Source of the DNA: Gemmobacter denitrificans
GTDB taxonomy: Bacteria > Pseudomonadota > Alphaproteobacteria > Rhodobacterales > Rhodobacteraceae
Direction of reading: 5' to 3'
NCBI RefSeq assembly: GCF_036964905.1
Contig: NZ_JBALHR010000001.1
Coordinates: 558,001 to 622,000 of the forward strand
Length of the DNA stretch: 64,000 nucleotides
The notes beneath the pieces were generated by a model. The model had not been told where the DNA came from and did not search any database. It saw nothing but the letters and a program-made list of their open reading frames with translations. The position numbers were made by a program, and so were the translations under genes. Positions 9,507 through 17,879 of this stretch are shown one piece after another; position 1 is the stretch's first letter; every line of letters starts with the position of its first letter.

Positions 9507-10585
9507 CCCGCCACCCGGTTTCGGGCTGCAGGCGCGGGGCCGGCTTCACGCGCAAAGACCGCAAAGAAGGTCTCGAACCCCGGCGATCCGGCGGCACCTG
9601 CATCTGCAACCCGCATCGCGGTTTCAGAGACCCGTCCCTGACAGGCGGCGCGCATCCGTGCCCAGTCCGCCCGCCGCCCCTCCCCCATGTTCTGCAAGGC
9701 CTGCGCCCATTCGCGCATGGGTGAAATCGGGGAACGGTTCAACGAAAAGCGCATCGGACCTGCCGGAAAGGTTTCGCAAAAAGCGGTATCTCCAATAGTG
9801 ATCAACAACCACTGATTGACAAGAAAATTATGATAGGCATCGGCGGAATCCCGGCATTCCTCGGGCAGGATGCGGAATTCTGCCCGTTCGGCCAGCACCA
9901 TCGCCAGCCAGAGCGGCGGCAACGGTTCGTTGCAATAGGCCAGCGCAATCAGGACTTCGGCCAGCAGATCGCCATTCTGTTCCAGATGCGCAAGACAGCC
10001 CAGATGCAGCAGCGACTCGCGCGCTTTGGCGGGCAGTTCCATCGGGCGTCGGCCATAGCCGGTCAGATAGAAGATCGCATGCAGCAGATCATAGGCCGCG
10101 CGCGGATTGGGCAGTGCAAAGGTGGCAGGCCGGGACATGAACTGCAGCAGCCGCGCCTCCAGGCCCGGCTGGTCCACCTCGACCCCGGCCAGCGCCAGAA
10201 GATGACGCGTTTCGGCGCGTTGCAGATCATTGACCTCGCTGTCGATCCAGCCCTGTGCGGCAATCCATTCCGCCAGCCGGCGGCCCTTGTCGCCTGGAAA
10301 GCCCAAGGTCTCCAACGACAGGGTCAGGCCAAGCAACATGCGGTAGTATTGCGGATGAAAGGCGATCTGCTCTTCCACACCCTCATGGAAGGGCTGATAG
10401 ACGGCCAGCTGCAAATCGGGCAATCGCCGCCCGGTAGCGGCCAGAATGCCCAGAAGTTCGGCGTTCTCCTTCAACCAGAACGCATCCCCGGGGCGGCGGC
10501 GATGATGGGCGAAGGCGGCAAGCAAGGCGCCCAGCCCACCATCCGGGCGGGCAGAGCGACGCGCAAAGCTGAGCACATTGGTCAT
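9503..10585 (-). CDS. Protein of unknown function downstream of the repeat peptide
   Basis: The protein has 360 residues, predicted mostly helical, with no signal peptide or membrane segment. I cannot name a characterised family. Visible motifs that could form a site are H169-AIFYLTGYG, NGDLLAE (204-210), C218 in LAYCNEP, and Y251-H252 in DAYHNFL. The spacing recalls uncharacterised bacterial families with an H-x-x-FYLT-x-x-G motif, which I could not check. The ATG at 10585 has a GGAAT ribosome site; the frame extends further upstream but lacks a credible start. It lies between the LMPCSN peptide gene and the EamA gene, and a role in maturing or handling that peptide is a hypothesis. Confidence 0.7.
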   Translation of the reverse strand: MTNVLSFARRSARPDGGLGALLAAFAHHRRRPGDAFWLKENAELLGILAATGRRLPDLQLAVYQPFHEGVEEQIAFHPQYYRMLLGLTLSLETLGFPGDKGRRLAEWIAAQGWIDSEVNDLQRAETRHLLALAGVEVDQPGLEARLLQFMSRPATFALPNPRAAYDLLHAIFYLTGYGRRPMELPAKARESLLHLGCLAHLEQNGDLLAEVLIALAYCNEPLPPLWLAMVLAERAEFRILPEECRDSADAYHNFLVNQWLLITIGDTAFCETFPAGPMRFSLNRSPISPMREWAQALQNMGEGRRADWARMRAACQGRVSETAMRVADAGAAGSPGFETFFAVFAREAGPAPAARNRVAG

Positions 10586-10628
10586 CGGATATTCCTGCAG
10601 ATGGTCCCGGCCCGGCCTTGCCAGCAAG

Positions 10629-10666
10629 CCCCCCTTCCGCGCCGGGCAAAGGGCGATGAAGGGGGG
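10629..10666 (-). terminator. Intercistronic hairpin between peptide gene and 360-residue gene
   Basis: Arms CCCCCCTTC (10629-10637) and GAAGGGGGG (10658-10666) form a perfect 9-bp stem with a 20-nt loop, 14 bp past the peptide stop. No U-run follows on the minus strand. This suggests partial attenuation or 3'-end protection, which would raise peptide-gene mRNA above that of the downstream genes. Confidence 0.6.
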
Positions 10667-10679
10667 TCTGTCAGTCAGA

Positions 10680-10934
10680 TCAGTTGGAGCAGGGCATAAG
10701 CGCGGCAGCGGCGCCATCCAGCATCACCGACCCCTCGATGTTCGAGCAGGGCATCAGATCGGCGGCCATCCCGGTTTCGATGTTGGAACAGGGCATCAGC
10801 GCCACAGCACCGCCCGCCAGCATGTCGGACCCTTCGATATTCGAGCAGGGCATCAGGTCGGCCGAGAAGCCGCCAAACATATCTGCGGTTGTGGCGACGG
10901 TGGTTTCGGTAACGGCTTTACGAAGTGCGCTCAT
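10680..10934 (-). CDS. 84-residue peptide with four LMPCSN repeats (unknown, precursor-like)
   Basis: The ATG at 10934 follows an AGGGGGA ribosome site. The N-terminal ~25 residues (MSALRKAVTETTVATTADMF) are Thr/Ala-rich and cysteine-free. Four copies of LMPCSN follow, with cysteines at 30, 49, 63 and 82. Copies 1-3 are extended as NIE and copies 1 and 3 as NIEGS, while the fourth ends the protein right after SN. Spacers are small and hydrophobic/Gly-Ala-rich. There is no signal peptide, lipobox or membrane helix. A leader-like N-terminus plus repeated identical cores with one Cys each resembles precursors that are modified after translation, but no known maturase is recognised here. Structural or regulatory alternatives remain open. 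Confidence 0.8.
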   Translation of the reverse strand: MSALRKAVTETTVATTADMFGGFSADLMPCSNIEGSDMLAGGAVALMPCSNIETGMAADLMPCSNIEGSVMLDGAAAALMPCSN

Positions 10935-11180
10935 GGTTCTGTCCCCCTTGCGAGCAGTTTCAATGCCCTCAGGTTCACGCCAGATCGCGTTGATTTCAAA
11001 TGAAATTACACCCACAGGTTGTTAGATGATTTCCCAACAACACGTTTCGCGTGTAACCCGCGCAAGTTGTTGAGACATTGTCACTCACGTCAACTTATCC
11101 ACCCCTGAACCGGTCTGGCTTATCCCCAGATTCCCGCTGACGGAGAGTGATTCGCACGAGTTAACAAATTGTTAACGATG
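10935..11180. promoter_or_regulatory. Regulatory region upstream of the repeat-peptide gene
   Basis: This gene-free stretch is dense in symmetric motifs. ATTTCA-AA-TGAAAT at 10993-11006 lies ~60 bp from the peptide start. GTTGTT (11018-11023) pairs with AACAAC (11036-11041), and ACACG/CGTGT form a further small stem. Two 9-mers resemble DnaA boxes, TTATCCACC (11095-11103) and TTATCCCCA (11120-11128). A full CtrA-type motif lies at 11161-11176. Promoter elements could not be assigned with confidence. Confidence 0.45.
11161..11176. promoter_or_regulatory. CtrA-type binding motif inside a perfect palindrome
   Basis: TTAACAAATTGTTAAC matches TTAA-N7-TTAAC. With the preceding G it forms the 17-bp palindrome GTTAACAA-A-TTGTTAAC. 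It lies ~225 bp upstream of the peptide gene and ~275 bp from the 3' end of tRNA-Cys. The peptide operon is the nearest gene it could control. Confidence 0.5.
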
Positions 11181-11450
11181 CCTGGTCGCCAGACCCATTG
11201 ATGTTGCGGAAGCGGCCTGATTCATCTTTGGCAAATCGTCTGCTGTCTTCGGCGTCTCACAGGTTCCGGTCGGAAACCGATCCGCAAAGACGGCCCTGGG
11301 TGCACCTGAGGCCAGCCAATATCCAGGCACCTGGATGCGCGGCCATGCGATGGCGAGAGGAACGTTCAGTGCACAAAGCATGACAGGTGAAACCGATGGT
11401 AAACCATCCCGCGAGCGCGGCCCGGGTGTAGGCAAACATTTGGAGATGAA
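11177..11450. other. Gene-free stretch between the CtrA motif and tRNA-Cys
   Basis: No convincing gene is seen here. An 87-codon leftward frame within it has no protein-like features. Confidence 0.4.
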
Positions 11451-11524
11451 TGGAGGCGGGTATCGGAATCGAACCGATCTTCACGGATTTGCAATCCGCT
11501 GCGTAACCTCTCCGCCAACCCGCC
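11451..11524 (-). tRNA. tRNA-Cys (anticodon GCA)
   Basis: Minus-strand cloverleaf with acceptor GGCGGGT/ACCCGCC, anticodon loop TTGCAAA giving GCA, T-arm GGTTCGATTCC and an encoded CCA. It reads UGC/UGU. Confidence 0.95.
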
Positions 11525-11724
11525 GGAGCCGATGGATCACTTAGGGGCTTCTGCCGGGGGCGTCAAGCGCATATCGGCAGCAACCCGGCCCGCTTTAGCG
11601 CGCCCACCCCGCAGGGCGCAAGCGCGGCAGATTGTGTCGGGCACACGCCTTCCCCTTGCGGCCCTGCGCGATATGTTCCACAAAACCTGTGAAAGAACCG
11701 CGCCCCTTTCGGGCGCCCGATGCG

Positions 11725-12711
11725 ATGGCGGACGGAATGCTGGATCAAGTAGTGAAACCCACCGAAGAAATCTCGGTTCGCGAGGTCTTCGGGATCGACA
11801 CCGACATGAAGGTCAAGGGGTTCGCTGACCGCGCAGACCGCGTGCCTGACATCGACCCGACCTACAAGTTCGACCCGGATACGACGCTGGCGATCCTGGC
11901 AGGCTTTGCCTATAACCGCCGCGTGATGATCCAAGGCTATCACGGTACCGGTAAATCCACCCATATCGAACAGGTGGCCGCTCGGCTGAACTGGCCCTGT
12001 GTCCGGGTGAACCTTGACAGCCATATCAGCCGGATCGACCTGATAGGAAAAGATGCAATCAAGCTGGAAGACGGCAAACAGGTGACGCGCTTCCACGAAG
12101 GCATCCTGCCTTGGGCACTGCGCAACCCGGTCGCCATCGTGTTTGATGAATATGATGCCGGGCGCGCCGATGTGATGTTCGTCATCCAGCGCGTGCTGGA
12201 ACATGACGGCAAGCTGACCCTGCTGGATCAGAACGAAGTGATCACGCCGCACCCGTCGTTCCGGCTGTTCGCGACCGCCAACACCGTGGGTCTGGGCGAT
12301 ACGACCGGGCTCTATCACGGCGTCCAGCAGATCAACCAGGCCCAGATGGACCGCTGGAGCCTGGTGGCCACATTGAACTACCTGTCGCATGACGCCGAAA
12401 CCACGATCGTGCTGGCCAAGAACGCCTTCTTCAATACCGACAAGGGCCGCAAGACAATCAGCCAGATGGTGACCGTGGCCGATCTGACCCGGACCGCCTT
12501 CATGAATGGTGATCTGTCCACCGTCATGTCGCCCCGCACAGTGCTGAACTGGGCCGAAAATGCCCGCATCTTCGGCAATGTGGGCTATGCGTTCCGGCTG
12601 TCCTTCCTGAACAAATGCGATGAACTGGAACGTCAGACCGTGGCCGAATTCTATCAGCGCTGCTTTGGCGAGGAACTGCCCGAAAGCGCCGCCTCGATGG
12701 CGATGAAGTGA
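11725..12711 (+). CDS. cobS: Aerobic cobaltochelatase subunit CobS
   Basis: The protein has 328 residues from ATG 11725. It is an AAA+ ATPase with Walker A GYHGTGKS at 71-78 and a Walker B-type VFDEYD later. CobS forms a ring with CobT that drives cobalt insertion into hydrogenobyrinic acid a,c-diamide by CobN. The family N-terminus ISVREVFGIDTDMKVKGF is present. A downstream ATG four codons in is an alternative start, and longer versions lack a ribosome site. cobT follows after 186 bp that hold a hairpin and a dispersed repeat. Confidence 0.93.
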   Translation: MADGMLDQVVKPTEEISVREVFGIDTDMKVKGFADRADRVPDIDPTYKFDPDTTLAILAGFAYNRRVMIQGYHGTGKSTHIEQVAARLNWPCVRVNLDSHISRIDLIGKDAIKLEDGKQVTRFHEGILPWALRNPVAIVFDEYDAGRADVMFVIQRVLEHDGKLTLLDQNEVITPHPSFRLFATANTVGLGDTTGLYHGVQQINQAQMDRWSLVATLNYLSHDAETTIVLAKNAFFNTDKGRKTISQMVTVADLTRTAFMNGDLSTVMSPRTVLNWAENARIFGNVGYAFRLSFLNKCDELERQTVAEFYQRCFGEELPESAASMAMK

Positions 12712-12720
12712 ACCGTCGCA

Positions 12721-12740
12721 GGGGGGCGCTCGCGCCCCCC
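12721..12740 (+). terminator. GC-rich hairpin after cobS
   Basis: GGGGGGCGC (12721-12729) pairs with GCGCCCCCC (12732-12740), starting 10 bp after the cobS stop. It has no U-run, so full termination is uncertain and read-through to cobT is likely. Confidence 0.5.
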
Positions 12741-12763
12741 TCGGCCTGCGGCCTCACCCCCCT

Positions 12764-12861
12764 GAGGATATTTAGGAACAGATGAAAGCCGCGCATCCGG
12801 GGGTCGATTCATCTGTTCCCAAATATCCTCGGGGGGTTCGGGGGGCAGACAGCCCCCCGTC
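12764..12861. repeat. Dispersed REP-like palindromic repeat, copy 1
   Basis: Two 23-bp arms, starting GAGGATATTTAGG (12764-12786) and TTCATCTGTTCCC (12808-12830), are inverted copies with one mismatch. A second hairpin, GGGGGGC-AGACA-GCCCCCC, lies at 12840-12858. Parts of this unit recur at 45574-45627. Its position between cobS and cobT and between convergent genes elsewhere fits an intergenic REP-type element. Confidence 0.65.
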
Positions 12862-12897
12862 TTTGAGGCAACACCACACCCGGAGCGTGCGCGCGAG

Positions 12898-14769
12898 ATG
12901 ACCAAACCCACCGACAACCCCGCCGATCCGTTCAAGAAGGCCTTGGCCGAAGCCACCAAGACCATGGCCGATGATCCGGACATGACTGTGACCTATTCCG
13001 TCGATCCGGCAGGGCTGACCAAGGATGGCATGCGCCTGCCGCAGGTCAGCCGCCGGATGACGCGCGACGAGGTGATGCTGGCGCGTGGCACGGCCGATGC
13101 CCTTGCGTTGCGCCGCCGTCACCATGACGAGGTGGTTTCAGCCCGCTATGCTCCGACCGGCAATCTTGCGCGGGAAATCTACGAGGCGATGGAAACCGCC
13201 CGCGCCGAGGCGCTTGGGGCCCGCGCCATGCCGGGCACTGCCGTGAACATTGCCCACAAGCTGGGGGTCGAGGCCGAGCGCAAGGGCTATGGCCAGATCA
13301 CTGCGGCGTCCGAGGCGCCGCTGCCGGTAGCTGCGGGCTATCTAGTGCGGCATCTGGCGACCGGTGTTCCGCTACCCCGTGCGGCCGAAAATGTGATGAA
13401 CCTCTGGCGCGGCTTCATCGAAGACCAGGCTGGTGGCACCCTGGATGGCATGGGCGACGCGCTGGCCGATCAGGCGGCCTTTGCCCGGCTGGCGCGCAAG
13501 GTGATTTCGGATCTCGGCTATGGCGATCAGCTGGGCGATGACCCGGATCAGGAGGATCTGGACGACCAGGCCGACGATCAGGCCGAGCAGGACGAAGACA
13601 GCCAGGACAGCGCGGGCGAAGACCAGTCGCAAGAAGATGAGGCCGAGGCCACGCCCGAACGCAGCCAGGAGGAACAGCAGGATCAGTCGCAGGCGCAGGT
13701 CACGATGGAAGACAGCGCCGATATGGAACAGGGCGACGAGACGGAGTTGCCCGAGGGCGAAGCCCCGCTCGACCCGCCGCCCCCGCCGCCCTATTCCGAC
13801 GCCGATCCGAATTACACGGTTTACACCACCGGCTTTGACGAAGAGATCCGCGCCGAGGATCTGGCCGAACCGGCCGAGCTGGAGCGGTTGCGCGCCTATC
13901 TTGATCAGCAGCTTGAACCGCTGAAGGGGGCCGTCAGCCGTCTGGCGAACAAGTTGCAGCGCCGCCTGCAGGCCCAGCAGAACCGCAGTTGGCTGTTCGA
14001 TCTGGAAGAGGGTACACTGGATGCCGGGCGGCTGGCGCGTGTGGTGGCCAATCCGACAACGCCGCTGTCCTTCAAGCAGGAAAAGGACACCGAATTCCGC
14101 GATACCTGTGTGACGCTTCTGCTGGACAATTCCGGGTCGATGCGCGGGCGCCCCATCAGCATTGCCGCGATCTGTGCCGATGTTCTGGCGCGCACGCTGG
14201 AACGCTGCAGTGTGAAGGTGGAAATCCTGGGCTTCACCACCCGGGCCTGGAAGGGCGGGCAGAGCCGCGAGAAATGGCTGGCCTCGGGCCGTCCGCAGCA
14301 GCCCGGACGGCTGAACGATCTGCGCCACATCATCTATAAATCCGCCGATGCCCCCTGGCGGCGCGCGCGGCCCAATCTGGGCCTGATGATGAAAGAGGGG
14401 CTGTTGAAGGAAAACATCGATGGCGAGGCGCTGGAATGGGCGCATCGCCGGATGATGGCCCGCAAGGAGGCCCGGCGCATCCTGATGGTGATTTCCGACG
14501 GTGCCCCGGTCGATGACAGCACCTTGTCGGTGAACGCGGCCAGCTTTCTGGAAAAGCACCTGCGCGACGTGATCGCGCTGATCGAACGCCGCCGCGCGGT
14601 GGAACTGATCGCCATCGGTATCGGCCATGATGTGACGCGCTATTACCAGCGCGCGGTGACGATCACCGATGTCGAACAGCTTGCCGGGGCCATGACCGAA
14701 CAATTGGCCAGCCTGTTTGAAAGCGATCCGCGCAAACGGGCGCGCGGGGTCGTGAAAAAGGCGGGGTAA
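12898..14769 (+). CDS. cobT: Aerobic cobaltochelatase subunit CobT
   Basis: The protein has 623 residues. The N-terminal domain is followed by a long Asp/Glu/Gln-rich stretch at roughly 217-300 and a C-terminal von Willebrand A domain with the metal-ion-dependent adhesion motif DNSGS at 410-414. This arrangement is diagnostic of CobT, the partner of CobS in ATP-dependent cobalt chelation for adenosylcobalamin synthesis. The length matches the family. The ATG at 12898 follows a GAG-containing leader. CobN is not in the window. Confidence 0.93.
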   Translation: MTKPTDNPADPFKKALAEATKTMADDPDMTVTYSVDPAGLTKDGMRLPQVSRRMTRDEVMLARGTADALALRRRHHDEVVSARYAPTGNLAREIYEAMETARAEALGARAMPGTAVNIAHKLGVEAERKGYGQITAASEAPLPVAAGYLVRHLATGVPLPRAAENVMNLWRGFIEDQAGGTLDGMGDALADQAAFARLARKVISDLGYGDQLGDDPDQEDLDDQADDQAEQDEDSQDSAGEDQSQEDEAEATPERSQEEQQDQSQAQVTMEDSADMEQGDETELPEGEAPLDPPPPPPYSDADPNYTVYTTGFDEEIRAEDLAEPAELERLRAYLDQQLEPLKGAVSRLANKLQRRLQAQQNRSWLFDLEEGTLDAGRLARVVANPTTPLSFKQEKDTEFRDTCVTLLLDNSGSMRGRPISIAAICADVLARTLERCSVKVEILGFTTRAWKGGQSREKWLASGRPQQPGRLNDLRHIIYKSADAPWRRARPNLGLMMKEGLLKENIDGEALEWAHRRMMARKEARRILMVISDGAPVDDSTLSVNAASFLEKHLRDVIALIERRRAVELIAIGIGHDVTRYYQRAVTITDVEQLAGAMTEQLASLFESDPRKRARGVVKKAG

Positions 14770-14875
14770 CCTGCCGCCTGCCGGGGATCTGGTCCGCCTG
14801 CATGGGCGTTTCGCCTCTGGTGCCTTCTGGCGGTCTCGCCTAGCCTGCGGCCAAAGATTCCGCATGCGAGGACCG

Positions 14876-16672
14876 ATGTTCCAGACCTTCACCACCACCG
14901 CCCGCCCCGAACTTGGCCCGCCCCGTCTGGCCGCGCTGCGGGCGCAGCTTGCGGGCGCGGGACTGGCGGGGTTTCTGGTACCGCGCGCCGATGCCCATCA
15001 GGGCGAATATGTCGCCGCACGGGATGAACGTCTGGCCTGGCTGACCGGATTTACCGGGTCTGCCGGTTTCGCCATCGTGTTGCCGGATGTGGCGGGTGTG
15101 TTCGTCGATGGGCGCTATCGGCTGCAGGTGCGCGATCAGGTGGACCTTGACGCCTTCACCCCGGTGGATTGGCCCGAGGTCAAACCCGGCGACTGGCTGC
15201 GCCAACACCTGACCGGGGGCGAGATCGGCTTTGATCCCTGGCTGCATACCGGTGACGAAATCGCCCGTCTGGAAGAGGCGCTGGCAGGCAGCGGCATCGG
15301 GCTGCGCCCGGTGTCGAACATGATTGACGCGATCTGGCCCGACCAGCCTGCCCCCCCTTTGGGCCGGGCCTTCGCCCATCCTGACGCTCTGGCCGGCGAA
15401 AGCAGCGCGGCCAAACGCGCCCGGCTGGCGGAGGATCTGCGCCGCGCTGGCCAGCGCGCGTCGGTGATCACCCTGCCCGACAGCCTGTGCTGGCTGCTCA
15501 ATATCCGCGGGGCCGATGTGCCGCGCAACCCGGTGCTGCATGGCTTTGCCGTGCTGTTCGACGACGGGCGCGTCACGCTCTATGCCGATCCGGGCAAGTT
15601 CGATGCGGAGACCCGCAGCCACCTGGGCGATCATGTCACGCTGCGCCCCGAAACCGCCCTTGTCCCCGGGCTGCACAGCCTGCAGGGGCCGGTGCGGATC
15701 GACCGCAGCACAGCGCCCTTGGCCGTGCGGATGGAACTGGATGACGCCGGGGTTGACTGGGTCTGGGGCGATGATCCCTGCCGCCTGCCCAAGGCCTGCA
15801 AGACCGGGGCCGAGATTGCCGCCACACGGGCGGCGCATCTGCGCGACGGGGCGGCCATGGTGCGGTTTCTGCACTGGCTCGACGGGGCGGCGCCACAGGG
15901 CGGGTTGACCGAAATCGACGTGGTGACCGCGCTGGAAGGCTTTCGTCGGGCGACCAATGCGCTGCACGATCTCAGCTTTGATACGATCTGCGGGGCCGGG
16001 CCGAATGGCGCGATCATGCATTACCGGGTGACCGAAGGCACCAACCGGGCCATTGAACGCGACATGCTGCTTCTGGTGGACAGTGGCGCGCAGTATCAGG
16101 ATGGCACGACCGATATCACCCGCACGATGGCCATAGGCGATCCGGGTGACGAGGCGGCGGACTGCTATACCCGCGTCTTGCAGGGGCTGATTGCCATCAG
16201 TCGGGCGCGCTTTCCCAAGGGCTTGGCCGGGCGCGATCTGGACCCGCTGGCGCGGGCACCGCTCTGGCTGGCCGGGCAGGATTATGACCATGGCACCGGG
16301 CACGGCGTGGGGGCTTTCCTTTCCGTGCATGAAGGGCCGCAGCGCCTGTCGCGGCTGGGCGAAGTGGCCCTGGCCCCCGGCATGATCCTGTCGAACGAGC
16401 CGGGGTATTACCGGCCCGGCGCCTTTGGCATCCGGCTGGAAAACCTGATCGTGGTGCAGGAGGCCCCGCCCCTGGGCGATATGCGCGCGCAATATGCCTT
16501 TGAAACCCTGACCTTCGTGCCCTTCGACCGTCGTCTGGTGACCCTTGCGATGCTGGCCCCGGGCGAACGCGACTGGTTGAACAGCTATCATGCCGAGGTG
16601 CTGGCAAAGATCGGACCGCTGGTCGAAGGCGCGGTGCTGGCCTGGCTGCAGGCGGCCTGCGCGCCGCTGTAA
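14876..16672 (+). CDS. pepP: Xaa-Pro aminopeptidase (M24B, aminopeptidase P family)
   Basis: The protein has 598 residues, the long three-domain form. The C-terminal pita-bread fold carries all five metal ligands in order: Asp in LLVDSGA, Asp in GTTDITRT, His in HGTGHGVG, Glu in LSNEPGYY and Glu in GIRLENL. It removes N-terminal residues preceding proline, in the cytoplasm. The ATG at 14876 follows GCGAGGACC; an ATG four codons upstream is less well placed. The symbol is used for the family, as paralogues exist. Confidence 0.88.
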   Translation: MFQTFTTTARPELGPPRLAALRAQLAGAGLAGFLVPRADAHQGEYVAARDERLAWLTGFTGSAGFAIVLPDVAGVFVDGRYRLQVRDQVDLDAFTPVDWPEVKPGDWLRQHLTGGEIGFDPWLHTGDEIARLEEALAGSGIGLRPVSNMIDAIWPDQPAPPLGRAFAHPDALAGESSAAKRARLAEDLRRAGQRASVITLPDSLCWLLNIRGADVPRNPVLHGFAVLFDDGRVTLYADPGKFDAETRSHLGDHVTLRPETALVPGLHSLQGPVRIDRSTAPLAVRMELDDAGVDWVWGDDPCRLPKACKTGAEIAATRAAHLRDGAAMVRFLHWLDGAAPQGGLTEIDVVTALEGFRRATNALHDLSFDTICGAGPNGAIMHYRVTEGTNRAIERDMLLLVDSGAQYQDGTTDITRTMAIGDPGDEAADCYTRVLQGLIAISRARFPKGLAGRDLDPLARAPLWLAGQDYDHGTGHGVGAFLSVHEGPQRLSRLGEVALAPGMILSNEPGYYRPGAFGIRLENLIVVQEAPPLGDMRAQYAFETLTFVPFDRRLVTLAMLAPGERDWLNSYHAEVLAKIGPLVEGAVLAWLQAACAPL

Positions 16673-16787
16673 TCCGCCCATTTCCGGCAGGACAGCCCGG
16701 CCAAGGGCTTGAAACCCCGGCCTTCATGGGCAAATTGGGGGCAGGACGGGCCGCGCAGGGTGGCCCCGGCTGCAAACGGGGTATGCC

Positions 16788-17879
16788 ATGGCCTTGCCGG
16801 TGCGCGATCAGGTGAAATACTGGGGCTTCGCCAGCGCCGTGCTGGTGGCGGTGCTGTGGTTTCTGGGGGATGTGATCCTGCCCTTCATCGTGGGCGGCGC
16901 GGTTGCCTATTTCATGGACCCGGTTGCCGACCGGCTGGAGCGCGCCGGGCTAAGCCGGGCGGCGGCCACGGGCACCATATCGGTGCTGGCCCTGCTGACC
17001 ACGGTACTGCTGATCCTTGCGGTGCTGCCCTTGCTGTTCAACCAGCTTACCTCGCTCATCAATGACGCGCCGGAAATCTTTCGCCGTCTGCAGACCTTCA
17101 TGGTGGAACGCTTTCCCGACCTGTCGAACGAAACCTCCACCATGCGGCAGACACTGGAGAATATCGGCCGCCTGATCCAGTCGAAGGGGGGCGAACTGGC
17201 CCAGAGCCTGATCGGCTCGGCCATGGGGGTGCTGAACGCGATCCTGTTCATCGTGGTGGTGCCGGTCGTGGCCTTTTACATGCTGCTGGACTGGGATCAC
17301 ATGGTGGCGCGGATCGACGCGATCCTGCCGCGCGACCATGCGCCGGTCATTCGGCGGCTGGCCGGCGAAATCGACAAGGTGCTGGCGGCCTTTGTCCGCG
17401 GGCAGATTTCGGTCTGCATCGTGCTGGGCACCTTCTATGCCGTGGCGCTGATACTGGCCGGGCTGAATTACGGGCTGATCGTCGGGGCGATTGCCGGGGC
17501 AATCACCTTCATTCCCTATGTCGGGGCATTGATCGGCGGCGGGCTGGCCATCGGTTTGGCGCTGTTCCAGTTCTGGGGGGATTGGGTGTCGATCGGCATT
17601 GTCGCAGGCATTTTCGCGCTTGGGCAATTTCTGGAAGGTAATGTGATCACCCCCCGTCTGGTGGGCAATTCGGTCGGGCTGCATCCGGTCTGGCTGCTGT
17701 TTGCCCTGTCGGCCTTCGGGTCGCTGTTCGGCTTTGTCGGGATGCTGGTTGCCGTCCCGGTGGCGGCAGCCATCGGGGTGCTGGTCCGCTTTGCGCTGGA
17801 AAGCTATCAGCAAAGCCGACTTTACACCGGTCTGCACGGCCTGAACCGCGATACCGACCCCGAGGATCCGCCGGTGTGA
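16788..17879 (+). CDS. AI-2E family transporter (PerM-like)
   Basis: The protein has 363 residues with about eight membrane helices and the family's long cytoplasmic/periplasmic insertion between helices 3 and 4 (NDAPEIFRRLQTF region). The conserved GxxEGNxxxPxLVGxxVGLHP-type signature appears near 285-305 as LEGNVITPRLVGNSVGLHP. Members export small molecules or ions, and the substrate is unknown here. Its stop overlaps the hdaA start as TGATG, so the pair is translationally coupled. Confidence 0.87.
   Translation: MALPVRDQVKYWGFASAVLVAVLWFLGDVILPFIVGGAVAYFMDPVADRLERAGLSRAAATGTISVLALLTTVLLILAVLPLLFNQLTSLINDAPEIFRRLQTFMVERFPDLSNETSTMRQTLENIGRLIQSKGGELAQSLIGSAMGVLNAILFIVVVPVVAFYMLLDWDHMVARIDAILPRDHAPVIRRLAGEIDKVLAAFVRGQISVCIVLGTFYAVALILAGLNYGLIVGAIAGAITFIPYVGALIGGGLAIGLALFQFWGDWVSIGIVAGIFALGQFLEGNVITPRLVGNSVGLHPVWLLFALSAFGSLFGFVGMLVAVPVAAAIGVLVRFALESYQQSRLYTGLHGLNRDTDPEDPPV

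Noticed and set aside
11095..11176. Possible replication origin (two DnaA-box-like 9-mers plus a CtrA site)
   Set aside because: Only two imperfect boxes and no AT-rich unwinding region or origin-linked genes. It is kept as a regulatory observation only.
11172..11435. Leftward 87-codon frame between tRNA-Cys and the peptide operon
   Set aside because: It overlaps the CtrA palindrome, has no ribosome site and no protein-like character.
14840..16681. Leftward open frame of 613 codons opposite the aminopeptidase P gene
   Set aside because: It is an antisense shadow of a full-length M24 peptidase with all metal ligands; its composition is unlike a real protein.
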